From CAYRVF01 sp964427535 (lineage in GTDB: Bacteria; Chloroflexota; Ktedonobacteria; Ktedonobacterales; JADMIN01), in assembly GCA_964427535.1 (NCBI GenBank), contig CAYRVF010000092.1, positions 1 to 21,413 on the forward strand: a DNA stretch of 21,413 bases. Direction: 5' to 3'. Positions 1-6,894 of the stretch are shown piece after piece. The position numbers and the translations under genes were made by a program. Within the stretch, counting starts at the first letter, position 1; every line of letters starts with the position of its first letter. Under the pieces are notes generated by a model that did not search any database, had not been told where the DNA came from, and saw nothing but the letters and a program-made list of their open reading frames with translations.

Positions 1-215
1 ACACGCGCGTGCAGGAGGCAATCAGCACGGGCGCGGACGCGATGGCCGCCGCCTGCCCCTTCTGCATCACAATGTTCGAGGATGGCATCAAGAACGTCGA
101 GGCGCAGGATTCCTTCGCCGTCGAAGACATCGCCGAGATTCTCGCACGCGCCCTTGATGCGCAGCCCGTCGTGGCTGGCGGCAATACTGCACCCGGTGGG
201 GAGACGCACGCCTAG
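1..215 (+). CDS. (Fe-S)-binding oxidoreductase, CCG domain, C-terminal fragment
   Basis: The reading frame is open from the left edge of the window and stops with TAG at 213-215, so only the last ~70 residues are present. The stretch GADAMAAACPFCITMFEDG is characteristic of the second cysteine-rich (CCG-type) domain of heterodisulfide-reductase/GlcF-like Fe-S oxidoreductases, where the Cys residues help bind a cluster. These proteins pass electrons between soluble flavoproteins and membrane or quinone carriers; the substrate cannot be told from this fragment. The tail after the domain is short and Ala/Gly-rich. A GTG at position 9 lies in frame, but it is almost certainly internal because the conserved domain has already begun. 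Family is fairly sure, exact role unknown. Confidence 0.75.
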   Translation, partial: TRVQEAISTGADAMAAACPFCITMFEDGIKNVEAQDSFAVEDIAEILARALDAQPVVAGGNTAPGGETHA

Positions 216-259
216 CGGCAGGCGTCTCGCTCAACGTCATCGTAGGTGGCGTGAACATA

Positions 260-303
260 CAGCCCGCCTCCTGGGTCCCCCACAGGATTCTGAAGGCGGG
301 CTG
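260..303 (+). terminator. Possible terminator hairpin after the Fe-S gene
   Basis: A perfect 10-bp inverted repeat (CAGCCCGCCT at 260-269 with AGGCGGGCTG at 294-303) encloses a 24-nt loop that contains a smaller CCTG/CAGG pairing. It lies 45 nt after the stop of the Fe-S gene. No T-run follows on the + strand, so it may be a weak or Rho-assisted terminator, or only an mRNA-stabilising hairpin. Confidence 0.35.
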
Positions 304-361
304 CGTGTGTGTCGCAGATGGATGCGGTGAGCGGAAGTCGCGCACCCGCCTCAACCGACGC

Positions 362-404
362 GGAAAAAGAGCGGGAGCGGCGCCGGTTCCTCGGACGCCG
401 CTCC
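362..404 (-). terminator. Rho-independent terminator of the KGG gene
   Basis: A 9-bp exact inverted repeat (GGAGCGGCG 374-382 / CGCCGCTCC 396-404) extends inwards by three further pairs with one bulge. Read on the minus strand it is followed by CGCTC and then five T residues (364-368). It lies 33 nt after the stop of the minus-strand KGG-protein gene, which is the right place for its terminator. Confidence 0.75.
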
Positions 405-436
405 AAGTTGCTTGTCGGTGACAGTGCTAGCGGTGC

Positions 437-718
437 TCAGGCGTTCTGCGCCTGCTGCTTCGGCGTGCCGCGACCGCGCTCGCCACCCTTCTTGCCGATG
501 CGAGAGTAGAACTCCGCTCCCTGCTGGCGCTTGGTGGATTCGCCGCCCTTCTTGCCGATCTCTGCGTAGAATGTGGAGCCGAGCTTGGTCTTGACGGCCT
601 CGCCGCCCTTCTTCCCAATTCTCGAATAGAACTCAGGGCCATACTTCTCGCGGACTGCTTGTCCCCCGTGCTTGGCTTTATCCGAGCCAGGCTCCGGGCC
701 ACGTTTGCTAGTAGCCAT
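437..718 (-). CDS. KGG-repeat stress-induced protein
   Basis: A small hydrophilic, Lys/Gly-rich protein (93 residues from the ATG at 718). It carries three tandem copies of a 20-residue unit built on FYxxIGKKGGE, preceded by a degenerate copy (SDKAKHGGQAVREKYGP). This is the KGG motif of GsiB/YciG-type general-stress proteins, which are small hydrophilin-like proteins; their molecular function is poorly defined. At the DNA level the repeat has an exact 60-bp period (481-540, 541-600, 601-660). An in-frame ATG at 724 is an alternative start; GAGAGAGG lies 4 nt before it and 10 nt before the 718 start, so both are possible. The gene lies downstream of larB on the same strand with a 174-nt gap, and a strong terminator follows it, so it may be transcribed alone. 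No clear sigma-A promoter was found in the gap. Confidence 0.85.
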   Translation of the reverse strand: MATSKRGPEPGSDKAKHGGQAVREKYGPEFYSRIGKKGGEAVKTKLGSTFYAEIGKKGGESTKRQQGAEFYSRIGKKGGERGRGTPKQQAQNA

Positions 719-892
719 GACCATCGCACCTCTCTCGCTTGAGCACTGTGGTATCACTTGCTGGGCTACCTGTTCCTTCGGGGTATTGGCCGTTCCCTCA
801 GCACAATTGCCCGTCCAGCAAAGGCAAGCTAACCACTAATTGCCGCAAGGTTCGTGCCAATGCAGCCCGGTTCATCTGCAAGAGAGGGAATA

Positions 893-1612
893 CTAGCCCT
901 TCGCGGCGGCAATGCGGTTGGCGATCAACGCGGCGGTGGCGCCCGCGCCGGTGCCGTTGTCGATGTTGACGACCGTCAAGCCGGGCACGCAGGTTTGCAG
1001 CATCGAGAGGAGAGCGGCGCGTCCTTTGCCGCCCATGCCATAGCCGATGCTCGTGGGCACGCCGATGACCGGCACCGGCGAGAGCCCGGCGACGACGGAG
1101 GGCAGCGCGCCATCCATGCCCGCGCAGACGACCAGCGCTGCCACATCCGAGGCGAGAATGTCGCCGAGCGGCGTCAACAGGCGGTGGAGTCCCGCGACGC
1201 CGACGTCGTAGAGCGTTTGCACGTCGCAGCCCATCTCTTCAGCTACCAGCCGCGCCTCCTCGGCGATCGGCACATCGCCCGTGCCAGCGGTCAGCACGGC
1301 GATACGGCCCCCGGTTGTCGGGCGGGTGTAGTCGCGCGCATGAATCGCGGCCGCCCCGGCCAGCGCGCGAATGTCGACGTGCCACTCAGGCAGCTCGCGT
1401 TCGAGCATCGCCAGAGCTTCGGGGCGCAGCCGGGTGACGATGGCGCGCCCGGTGCGCTCGACGAATGTGCGCACGATCGCGAGCACCTGCTCGTCGGATT
1501 TGGAACTGCCCAGCACGACCTCGGGAATCCCGGTGCGACCCGCGCGCCCGATGTCGAGCCGCGCCTCGACCGGGAAATCGACGTTGTCGTGCTGTGACTC
1601 GATCCGTGCCAT
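893..1612 (-). CDS. larB: Nickel pincer cofactor biosynthesis protein LarB
   Basis: A 239-residue cytoplasmic protein related to PurE-type carboxylases. LarB carboxylates and hydrolyses nicotinic acid adenine dinucleotide, the first step toward the nickel-pincer cofactor of lactate racemase and other LarA-like racemases. Family landmarks visible: GIPEVVLGSSKS near 28-39, an AGTGDVPIAEEA segment near 109-120, DVGVAGLHRLL near 136-146, GMDGALPSVVAGL near 165-177, and TCVPGLTVVNIDNG near 207-220. Cys208 lies where LarB has the cysteine reported to attack the pyridinium ring. The usual GTSD reads GTGD here, a small departure. Length is normal. The start is ATG at 1612, with only a weak purine-rich stretch upstream. 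No larA, larC or larE gene lies in the window, so the partners must be elsewhere. Confidence 0.9.
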   Translation of the reverse strand: MARIESQHDNVDFPVEARLDIGRAGRTGIPEVVLGSSKSDEQVLAIVRTFVERTGRAIVTRLRPEALAMLERELPEWHVDIRALAGAAAIHARDYTRPTTGGRIAVLTAGTGDVPIAEEARLVAEEMGCDVQTLYDVGVAGLHRLLTPLGDILASDVAALVVCAGMDGALPSVVAGLSPVPVIGVPTSIGYGMGGKGRAALLSMLQTCVPGLTVVNIDNGTGAGATAALIANRIAAAKG

Positions 1613-1765
1613 GTGCTCGCTTCGCTCTCTCTGTGTCTATGCGGGTGGGCGCCCGCTTCCTTCTTGGTAGCCAAATCGGGTGAAATCGGGGCTTTTCGCG
1701 CGCTCGCATGATATCGTACGGAACGAGCTTGCGGGCCGTATCGGGCGGAGCCACGCACCCCTGAC

Positions 1766-1795
1766 GTTATATTGCACGCTCGACCGCGACGACAA
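1766..1795 (-). promoter_or_regulatory. Predicted sigma-A promoter for larB
   Basis: On the minus strand TTGTCG (1795-1790) is followed after 18 nt by TATAAC (1771-1766), matching four of six and five of six consensus positions. The predicted transcript start near 1759 would leave a leader of about 150 nt before larB. The -10 overlaps an AT-rich patch just upstream of the divergent lipoprotein gene. Confidence 0.5.
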
Positions 1796-1846
1796 GCTCT
1801 GGCGGCGTGGCCAGCAGGGCAGAGGTGTGTGCGGACGGTGGGAGGC

Positions 1847-2488
1847 ATGGAAGTGTCTGACGGCATGTCGCCGAGAGCAAGACGGTATGGCGTATTCTTC
1901 TGCGCGCTCTGCGTCTTCGCGTTTGCGCTGGTCGGATGCCAGGCGCCTGGCCTCACTGGCGGGGGTACGACGAATCAGAGTGGTGGCATCCTCATTTCCA
2001 CGCCCGATACGACGCACCTGACGCCCACGCCGCAATTTCCGCCATTCACGATTGGTGCGTGGCCCTCGAACTACTCGCCGAACTCCAACGACACGATCAC
2101 GCTGTATGTGCTGTGCCGTGTGCAGAATCAGGCGATGACGGGGCCGAGCACGCCTCCTCCGTCCGCGTTGCAGATCGACGTGAACGTCGGCTCGCCAGTC
2201 AATCAGCACTACAGTGGCAGCACCGACCGCAATGGCCTGGCGGCGATTCCCATCACCATCAACGATCCGGCCGCGGGCCAGCCCGTGACGGTCTCGGTCT
2301 CGACGAACTACGGCGGCCAGACCTATTCCGCCGATACATTCTTCACACCGGCGCCCGCGGCCCAGCCGTCGCCGTCGCCCACAGCTCCTGCGGCCCCTGG
2401 CACGACGCCACCAGCGAGCGGTACGCCGAGCACCACGCCTGGCAACGGCAACGGCAACGGCAACGGTGGCGGTGGCGGCAAGCCCTAG
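1847..2488 (+). CDS. Putative secreted lipoprotein with Ig-like middle and Gly/Asn-rich tail
   Basis: From the ATG at 1847 the product has 213 residues. It begins with a positively charged n-region (PRARR), a hydrophobic stretch and the lipobox LVGC (Cys31), so it should be lipid-anchored outside the membrane. A Thr/Gly/Pro-rich linker leads to a ~100-residue beta-rich segment (about 60-160; ITLYVLCRVQ, IDVNVGSPV, VTVSVSTNYGG) that looks like a bacterial Ig-like fold. A Pro/Ala/Thr/Ser-rich stalk follows, ending in GNGNGNGNGGGGGKP. The tail is encoded by four exact GGCAAC hexamers (2441-2464), which could slip. An alternative start is ATG at 1865; GGAGG sits only 1 nt before 1847, so the start is uncertain. 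It has no recognisable enzymatic motif, and a cell-surface role is inferred. Confidence 0.7.
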   Translation: MEVSDGMSPRARRYGVFFCALCVFAFALVGCQAPGLTGGGTTNQSGGILISTPDTTHLTPTPQFPPFTIGAWPSNYSPNSNDTITLYVLCRVQNQAMTGPSTPPPSALQIDVNVGSPVNQHYSGSTDRNGLAAIPITINDPAAGQPVTVSVSTNYGGQTYSADTFFTPAPAAQPSPSPTAPAAPGTTPPASGTPSTTPGNGNGNGNGGGGGKP

Positions 2489-2620
2489 TGGAGTAGGCTG
2501 CGCCCGCGCCGCCGCAGCTCTCCGGCCTCCTGGTGAGTGACAAGCAAGATATTCCGAGGCACCTAGGGGACTATCGTGCGACCAACGCGAGGCATCCCGC
2601 ATGCATCGCGATCAGCACGG

Positions 2621-2678
2621 AAAACAGCACGCCCGCGACTGGTCTCCCTCTTGGACGGAAGAAGCCAGTCGCGGGCGT
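2621..2678 (-). terminator. Rho-independent terminator of the small membrane protein gene
   Basis: A 13-bp perfect inverted repeat (CGCCCGCGACTGG 2630-2642 / CCAGTCGCGGGCG 2665-2677), extendable by one A-T pair, has a 22-nt loop. On the minus strand it is followed by GCTG and TTTT. It lies 14 nt beyond the stop of the 2692-3006 gene. The stem could also stop transcripts coming from the lipoprotein gene on the other strand. Confidence 0.7.
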
Positions 2679-2691
2679 CTGACGTTGCTCT

Positions 2692-3006
2692 CTAATATTC
2701 GGCTGAGCTGACGTCGCTGCCGCCGCGGCTGCCGATGCCCACAACGAAGTTGGCGACCAGCGCGCCGAGCAGCACACCCACCGAGCACCCAAGCAGCACT
2801 CCGAGGAAATAGGAGAGTGCATCGATGCCGATATGCGCCGTCCGGATGTAGTAGAAGATGCCCGCGGCAACGAGGACGTCGCCGATGAGTCCGCCAGCGA
2901 TGGCGAGGACGCGCGCACGCGGCAAGCTGAGCAGATAGGCGGCAAACAACCCGACGGGGAGCGCCAAGACTCCGCCGATGATAAGCAAAATCACTTCGGT
3001 AGACAC
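2692..3006 (-). CDS. Small integral membrane protein, unknown function
   Basis: A 104-residue protein with a GTG start; GAGGAGG ends six nucleotides before it, a strong ribosome site that fixes the start. It has three or four hydrophobic segments: about 4-27 (VILLIIGGVLALPVGLFAAYL), about 33-51 (VLAIAGGLIGDVLVAAGIFYY) and a long one about 64-91 (YFLGVLLGCSVGVLLGALVANF). The C-terminus is polar and short (SRGGSDVSSAEY). The Gly/Ala-rich helices suggest close helix packing. I do not recognise a family. It lies downstream of the ECF sigma gene on the same strand after a 154-nt gap and has its own terminator, so it could be read with or separately from that gene. Confidence 0.75.
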   Translation of the reverse strand: MSTEVILLIIGGVLALPVGLFAAYLLSLPRARVLAIAGGLIGDVLVAAGIFYYIRTAHIGIDALSYFLGVLLGCSVGVLLGALVANFVVGIGSRGGSDVSSAEY

Positions 3007-3154
3007 GTCGTCCTCCTCACGAGTGGTGTAGGCTGAGTATGGATTGGGCTAGCAGCAGATCTCCCGAGTAGTTAGACGCATCGCGGCCGCGTGTGGTCGC
3101 GGTGACGCATCAGGCCCATTGTACTCCTGCGAGGCGGGACGTGCCAGATGGAAC

Positions 3155-3163
3155 TCTGGCTCA
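3155..3163 (-). terminator. Weak stem-loop at the sigma-factor stop codon (partial span)
   Basis: On the minus strand GCCAGA (3160-3155) directly follows the TGA stop and pairs with TCTGGC (3148-3143) across a six-base loop. No T-run follows, so if it ends transcription at all it is inefficient. Confidence 0.25.
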
Positions 3164-4450
3164 CGAGGACGACGCCCATGCGGCCTGCGCCAGCTCAGCC
3201 AGACGTCGTTGTAGAAACCGGCGCTCGGCGGTGTTCTCACAGAGCTCCAGCGCGCGCACATAGGCGGCGGAGGAGTCGTTCCACCGGCCCAGGCGTCGCA
3301 GCAGGTCAGCCCTGGCTGTGTGAAAGTGGTGGTACTCGCCCAGCACGGCAGGTAAGTCACAGCAGTCCAGCAGCGCCAGACCACGCTCTGGCCCCTCTGC
3401 CATCGCGACGGCAACCGCGCGGTTGAGCTGGACGACCGGCGATGGGGCCAGACGCGCGAGGGTCGCGTAGAGCGCGGCGATCTCCGACCAGTCGGTCTCG
3501 GCGGCGGTCGCGGCTTCGTCGTGAAGCGCGGCAATGGCCGCCTGAATCTGGTAGGGACCGGCACGGCGCATCGCGAGCGCGCGATCGAGCAGGGCGACTC
3601 CTTCCGCTATCTCCCCCTGATCCCAGAGGCTGCGGTCCTGTTCTTCGAGGAGCACGGCATCGCCGTCCGCGTCGACACGCGCATGCCGCCGCGCGTGGTG
3701 CAGCAGCATCAGCGCCAGCAGACCGAGCACCTCGGCGTCTTCGGGCAGACTCGGCTCGCGGGCCAGCAGCTCGACGAGCACCCGCGCCAGCCGGATAGCC
3801 TCGCCGCACAGCTCATGGCGAATGAGCGCGTCACCTGTGGTCGCCGCATAGCCTTCGTTGAAGATGAGGTACAGCACCGTGAGCACGCCGTCGAGCCGTT
3901 CGGTGAGGAGATGTATCGGTGGCACACGATAGGGGATGCGGGCGTCGCGTATCTTGCGTTGCGCCCGCACCAGTCGCTGCGCCATAGTGGGCAGCGGCAC
4001 CAGAAAGGCCGCCGCGATCTCGGGAGTCGTCAGGCCTCCGAGGGTTCGCAGCGTAAGCGCCACCCGCGCGTCCAGGGCGAGCGCGGGATGGCAACAGGTG
4101 AACAGCAGCTTGAGGCGCTCGTCGAGGAGCGCCTCAGCGTTGGAGTCGGTCGCCGCCACTGCTCCCTGTTGCTCAAGGGCGAGTTCCGCTTCGAGCGCGT
4201 CGCGCTTGCGGATGAGAGTAGTCTCACGCCGCAGCCGGTCGATCGCCTTGCGGCGGGCAACCGTGAGCAGCCATGCGGCCGGAGTCCGGGGCACCCCATC
4301 CACCGGCCACTGCTGCAGCGCCTGCACGACCGCGTCTTGCAGCGCGTCTTCCGCGACTGTGAAGTCGCCGGTGGCGGCGATCAGAGAGGCCAGGATCTGG
4401 CCGGACTCCTGATGGAAGACCTGCTCGACGATGCGCGACGCGCTCTCCAT
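3161..4450 (-). CDS. ECF RNA polymerase sigma factor, ECF42 type
   Basis: A 429-residue protein, far longer than a standard ECF sigma factor (about 190). Residues ~4-77 form region 2 (AEDALQDAVVQAL, TPAAWLLTVARRKAIDRLRR). Region 4 lies at ~125-175 (LGGLTTPEIAAAFLVPLPTM followed by RLVRAQRKIRDARIP). The remaining ~240 residues are the helical, TPR-like extension of ECF42 factors, recognisable from VLYLIFNEGYAATTGD, LCGEAIRLARVLVELL, LGLLALMLLHHARR and LLEEQDRSLWDQGEIAEG. ECF42 genes pair with DGPF-domain genes, and here one ends 19 nt upstream on the same strand. There is no anti-sigma gene nearby; in this group the C-terminal extension is thought to take part in control. The start is ATG at 4450 with AGAGGT ahead. 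It should recognise TGTCGA-type promoters, such as the one before the operon. Confidence 0.92.
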   Translation of the reverse strand: MESASRIVEQVFHQESGQILASLIAATGDFTVAEDALQDAVVQALQQWPVDGVPRTPAAWLLTVARRKAIDRLRRETTLIRKRDALEAELALEQQGAVAATDSNAEALLDERLKLLFTCCHPALALDARVALTLRTLGGLTTPEIAAAFLVPLPTMAQRLVRAQRKIRDARIPYRVPPIHLLTERLDGVLTVLYLIFNEGYAATTGDALIRHELCGEAIRLARVLVELLAREPSLPEDAEVLGLLALMLLHHARRHARVDADGDAVLLEEQDRSLWDQGEIAEGVALLDRALAMRRAGPYQIQAAIAALHDEAATAAETDWSEIAALYATLARLAPSPVVQLNRAVAVAMAEGPERGLALLDCCDLPAVLGEYHHFHTARADLLRRLGRWNDSSAAYVRALELCENTAERRFLQRRLAELAQAAWASSS

Positions 4451-4469
4451 GACGGACCTCTACGGGACC

Positions 4470-4814
4470 TCACTCGAACTCCATGACCGGGCGGACTTCG
4501 ATAGAGCCAACGGCCGCGCCGGGGATGTGCGACGCGATCGCGATGGCTTCATCCAAATTGTCGCACTTAACGGCATAGTATCCGCCAAGTTGCTCTTTCG
4601 TCTCGGCGAATGGGCCGTCCGTCGTCAGCGCCTTGCCGTTCCGCACGCGCACGGTCGTCGCCGAAGAGGTAGGCAACAGCGCGTCACCGCCGACGATCTT
4701 GTCTTTAAATTGCTCGCCGAATGCCATGTAGGCTGCCATGACCTCTTGCTGTGTCTTCTCGTCTTGCTGGCTGTCTGCTACCTCGTCGGTGTAGATCAAC
4801 AACAAGTACCGCAT
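4470..4814 (-). CDS. DGPF-domain (YCII-related) protein
   Basis: A 114-residue alpha/beta protein that starts MRYLLLIYTDE and carries DGPFAETKEQLGGYY, the signature of the DGPF/YCII-related family. The end (GAAVGSIEVRPVMEFE) is also typical. The enzymatic role of the family is unsettled. These genes are the usual partners and main targets of ECF42 sigma factors, which matches the downstream sigma gene here. The start chosen is ATG at 4814, because GGAGG lies eight nucleotides upstream and family members begin with this MRYxxLIY strand; an upstream GTG or ATG would add a spurious MTREMEVTA extension. It is probably the first gene of a two-gene operon. Confidence 0.92.
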   Translation of the reverse strand: MRYLLLIYTDEVADSQQDEKTQQEVMAAYMAFGEQFKDKIVGGDALLPTSSATTVRVRNGKALTTDGPFAETKEQLGGYYAVKCDNLDEAIAIASHIPGAAVGSIEVRPVMEFE

Positions 4815-4866
4815 CGCAGTGACCTCCATTTCGCGCGTCATCTCCTCGGTGACGGCTGGTTTCCGA

Positions 4867-4883
4867 ACGAGCGCTTCGCTCGT
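4867..4883 (-). promoter_or_regulatory. Hairpin in the leader of the DGPF-sigma operon
   Basis: ACGAGCG (4867-4873) and CGCTCGT (4877-4883) form a seven-pair stem with a three-base loop. It lies within a few bases of the transcript start predicted from the ECF42-type promoter, so the mRNA would begin with, or very near, a compact hairpin. It may stabilise the 5' end. Confidence 0.4.
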
Positions 4884-4893
4884 CTACAGATAC

Positions 4894-4920
4894 GTCGAAC
4901 ATTGCACCGCAAAATCGACA
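4894..4920 (-). promoter_or_regulatory. ECF42-type promoter, TGTCGA-N17-CGAC
   Basis: On the minus strand TGTCGA (4920-4915) is followed by a 17-nt spacer and CGAC (4897-4894), about 80 nt upstream of the DGPF start. From memory, the signature reported for ECF42 targets is TGTCGA at -35 and CGA/TC at -10, and both elements are present. This implies that the sigma factor drives its own operon. Confidence 0.75.
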
Positions 4921-5287
4921 CCCTCAACAGGCGAATTTGGAAAGATTGACCAAGCACGCTGACAAGAGTGTCTTCACTGTCTCCTGTATGGGCACTTCGT
5001 CACTGATCCGCACGCGGGACGCGGCGAATCGGCTCCGCCCGACGCTCCTGCCACGCTCGGCGGACCTGGCACACAGGGTCTCGCATTCTCCCATGACGAT
5101 GCCGCCCCTTCGCTCGTTCTGAGGAATGGGACTTGCACGGCATTGTGGCGCTTGAGTACGATGTGCGCGTACTTAAACAGAGAGTTGTTGGCCGGGAGCC
5201 GGGCGACTGAGGTCGCGGCGGTCACGGTATAGGTGAATGGATGTATGTCGAGTGAATACGGATCGCCTGTGGGAAGGTGGGACTCCC
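4921..5287. other. Intergenic region between the ECF42 operon and the BON gene
   Basis: Together with the leader features listed separately, about 470 nt separate the divergent genes at 4814 and 5288. I see no convincing gene in this part: an 83-codon minus-strand frame (4974-5225) has no ribosome site, no recognisable motif and an odd composition. A second TGTCGA at 5246-5251 on the + strand lacks a matching -10 at the right distance. The promoter of the BON gene could not be identified. Confidence 0.5.
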
Positions 5288-6055
5288 ATGCGGCGGGTCT
5301 TCCGCTTCGGCCAGCGGCTCCACGGCAGTGACGTACCGAGCGTGCCGAGTCAATATCGCTCCGGGCCGGATTCTCCGAGTGGACGTTTGGCGGCTGTGAC
5401 GCTGCGGCCAGCCTCGGGCGAGCTGTGGCTCTCGCTGCGTGCGGGCGGGCTGCCCGGACGCGGCCAGACCCGCACTGTGCCGCTCGGCGCCTCGCAGCCC
5501 TCCGCGCCCTCGCCCGACGCGCTCACGCTTTCGGGGGGAATGCGGGTGCGCGGACACGATGGCATCGTCGGCAAGCTCGAAGGCATCAGGGTAGACACCT
5601 CGGCGGGCGTCGCGCTGGAGCTGTTGGTGCACGTGCGCGGCAACATACTTGCCGAGATGGAGAGTAATTCGTCGCCGCTCGCGCCGCTTCTGGAAGTCGC
5701 GAATCAGGATGTGCTGCTCTCGCCGACGTGGGCTGTCTCGGTCACGCGGCAGCCCGGGCCGGGATTGTTTGGAACGGAAGAAAACGTTCTGCTGATCGAC
5801 GCCAGTCCGGAGCAGATCGCGTCGGCGACGGTGCTGCGTCCTGATGCTGACCTCGCGGGCAACATCATCTCGATTCTCGGTGAGAATCCCGCGCTGGAGC
5901 CATATGTGGGTGGCATCACCGTAGATGTTCACGACGGCAACGTGACGGTGCGGGGGGCGGTGCCGTCGCCGCGGCATCGCGCCTCGGCCGAGCAGGATAT
6001 TTGGCACGTTCCGGGAGTGCTGGCCGTGCGTAACGAGCTAGCCGTGCGAGGCTAG
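5288..6055 (+). CDS. BON-domain protein
   Basis: A 255-residue protein from the ATG at 5288, chosen because AAGGTG lies nine nucleotides ahead; an earlier in-frame start at 5237 has no such site. The C-terminal ~68 residues form a BON domain: DLAGNIISILGENPALEPYV, then GGITVDVHDGNVTVRGAVPS and a closing VPGVLAVRNELAV. BON domains occur in OsmY-like and related envelope proteins and bind membranes or lipids. The N-terminal part is beta-rich (AAVTLRPASGELWLSLRAGG; LTLSGGMRVRGHDGIVGKLE); the GIVGKLEGIRVD segment is reminiscent of a PRC-barrel, but this is weak. There is no signal peptide or membrane segment, so it is probably cytoplasmic or peripheral. Its stop codon overlaps that of the convergent dehydrogenase gene. 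Confidence 0.8.
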   Translation: MRRVFRFGQRLHGSDVPSVPSQYRSGPDSPSGRLAAVTLRPASGELWLSLRAGGLPGRGQTRTVPLGASQPSAPSPDALTLSGGMRVRGHDGIVGKLEGIRVDTSAGVALELLVHVRGNILAEMESNSSPLAPLLEVANQDVLLSPTWAVSVTRQPGPGLFGTEENVLLIDASPEQIASATVLRPDADLAGNIISILGENPALEPYVGGITVDVHDGNVTVRGAVPSPRHRASAEQDIWHVPGVLAVRNELAVRG

Positions 6056-6813
6056 GCCTGACCGTAGACCGGAATCGACGCGCCCGAGATGAGCGCGGCA
6101 TCGTCTGACGCGAGGAAGAGCATCGCGCGCGCGATCGCCTCGGGTGTCGGCCATGTAGCGTGATGGGCCTGCGGCATCGCCGAGCGATTGGGCGGGGTGT
6201 CGATGATGCTGGGCAGCACGGCGTTCACCGTGACGCCATCGGCGCGGACTTCCTCGGCCTGAACCTCGGTAAGGGTGAGCACGGCGCCCTTCGCGACGGC
6301 GTAGGCGACCGCGTTTCGTCTGCCCGAGCGAGCCGCACGCGACGAGACATTGATGATACGCCCCCAGTGCCGCGCCTTCATCGCGCGTGCCGCATGCTTC
6401 GAGACGAGGAACGTCGAGCGGAGATTGACATCGAGCATCTGCTGCCAGATGTCGAGGTGGGTGTCAGTGGTGGGCGTGCCCGCGGCAAAGCCGCCGACGA
6501 GGTTGCAGACCACGTCGAGATGCCCTTCGCGCTCGATGACCTCCCGAATCAGGTGCTCAACCTCGGTTTCGACGAGCACGTCCGCCTGGCGGAAGGTGAC
6601 GTGCTGCCAGGCATCCCCCAGGTCGCGCTGGAGCGCGTCGCTGGCGTCGTCGCGCATCGAGCGAATCACACCGACGACGGTGGCCCCGGCGAGCGCGAAC
6701 GCGCGTACGACCGCTGGCCCCAGCCCGCCCAGCGCGCCGGTGACGAGCACGACCTGACCCGAGAGATCATAAACCGCCGACACCGGCGAGCGTGTCGGCG
6801 AGATGTCTGACAT
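6052..6813 (-). CDS. Short-chain dehydrogenase/reductase (SDR family)
   Basis: A 253-residue classical SDR with a single Rossmann fold. Dinucleotide-binding motif TGALGGLG at 25-32; NLVGG at 104-108 in place of the usual NNAG; catalytic tetrad Asn130, Ser158 (INVSSRAA), Tyr171 and Lys175 (YAVAK). The end (LFLASDDAALISGASIPVYG) is the standard SDR C-terminal strand and loop. It should reduce or oxidise a small carbonyl/alcohol substrate with NAD(P); the substrate is unknown. The residue after the second beta strand is Arg51 (GVIRS) rather than Asp, which leans to NADP. The start is ATG at 6813 with GGGAGG nine nucleotides upstream. It follows the J-vWA gene on the same strand after 81 nt and could be the last gene of that operon, though nothing in its sequence links it to signalling. 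Confidence 0.9.
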   Translation of the reverse strand: MSDISPTRSPVSAVYDLSGQVVLVTGALGGLGPAVVRAFALAGATVVGVIRSMRDDASDALQRDLGDAWQHVTFRQADVLVETEVEHLIREVIEREGHLDVVCNLVGGFAAGTPTTDTHLDIWQQMLDVNLRSTFLVSKHAARAMKARHWGRIINVSSRAARSGRRNAVAYAVAKGAVLTLTEVQAEEVRADGVTVNAVLPSIIDTPPNRSAMPQAHHATWPTPEAIARAMLFLASDDAALISGASIPVYGQA

Positions 6814-6894
6814 GACGTCGCTCCTCCCTAGCAGCATGCGTGAGCCCAGTGAACTCGGAGGGCGTTCCTGCAGTGGCGAGAATCCCGCCTAAGC

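Noticed and set aside
481..660. 60-bp repeats suggesting a CRISPR-like or other non-coding array
   Set aside because: They are in-frame coding repeats of the KGG motif with no unique spacers.
3521..4486. + strand frame of 321 codons opposite the sigma factor
   Set aside because: The minus-strand frame is an unmistakable ECF42 factor; the + frame is its shadow.
5246..5251. Second TGTCGA before the BON gene as an ECF42 promoter
   Set aside because: No CGA/TC element lies at about 17 nt, so the signature is incomplete.
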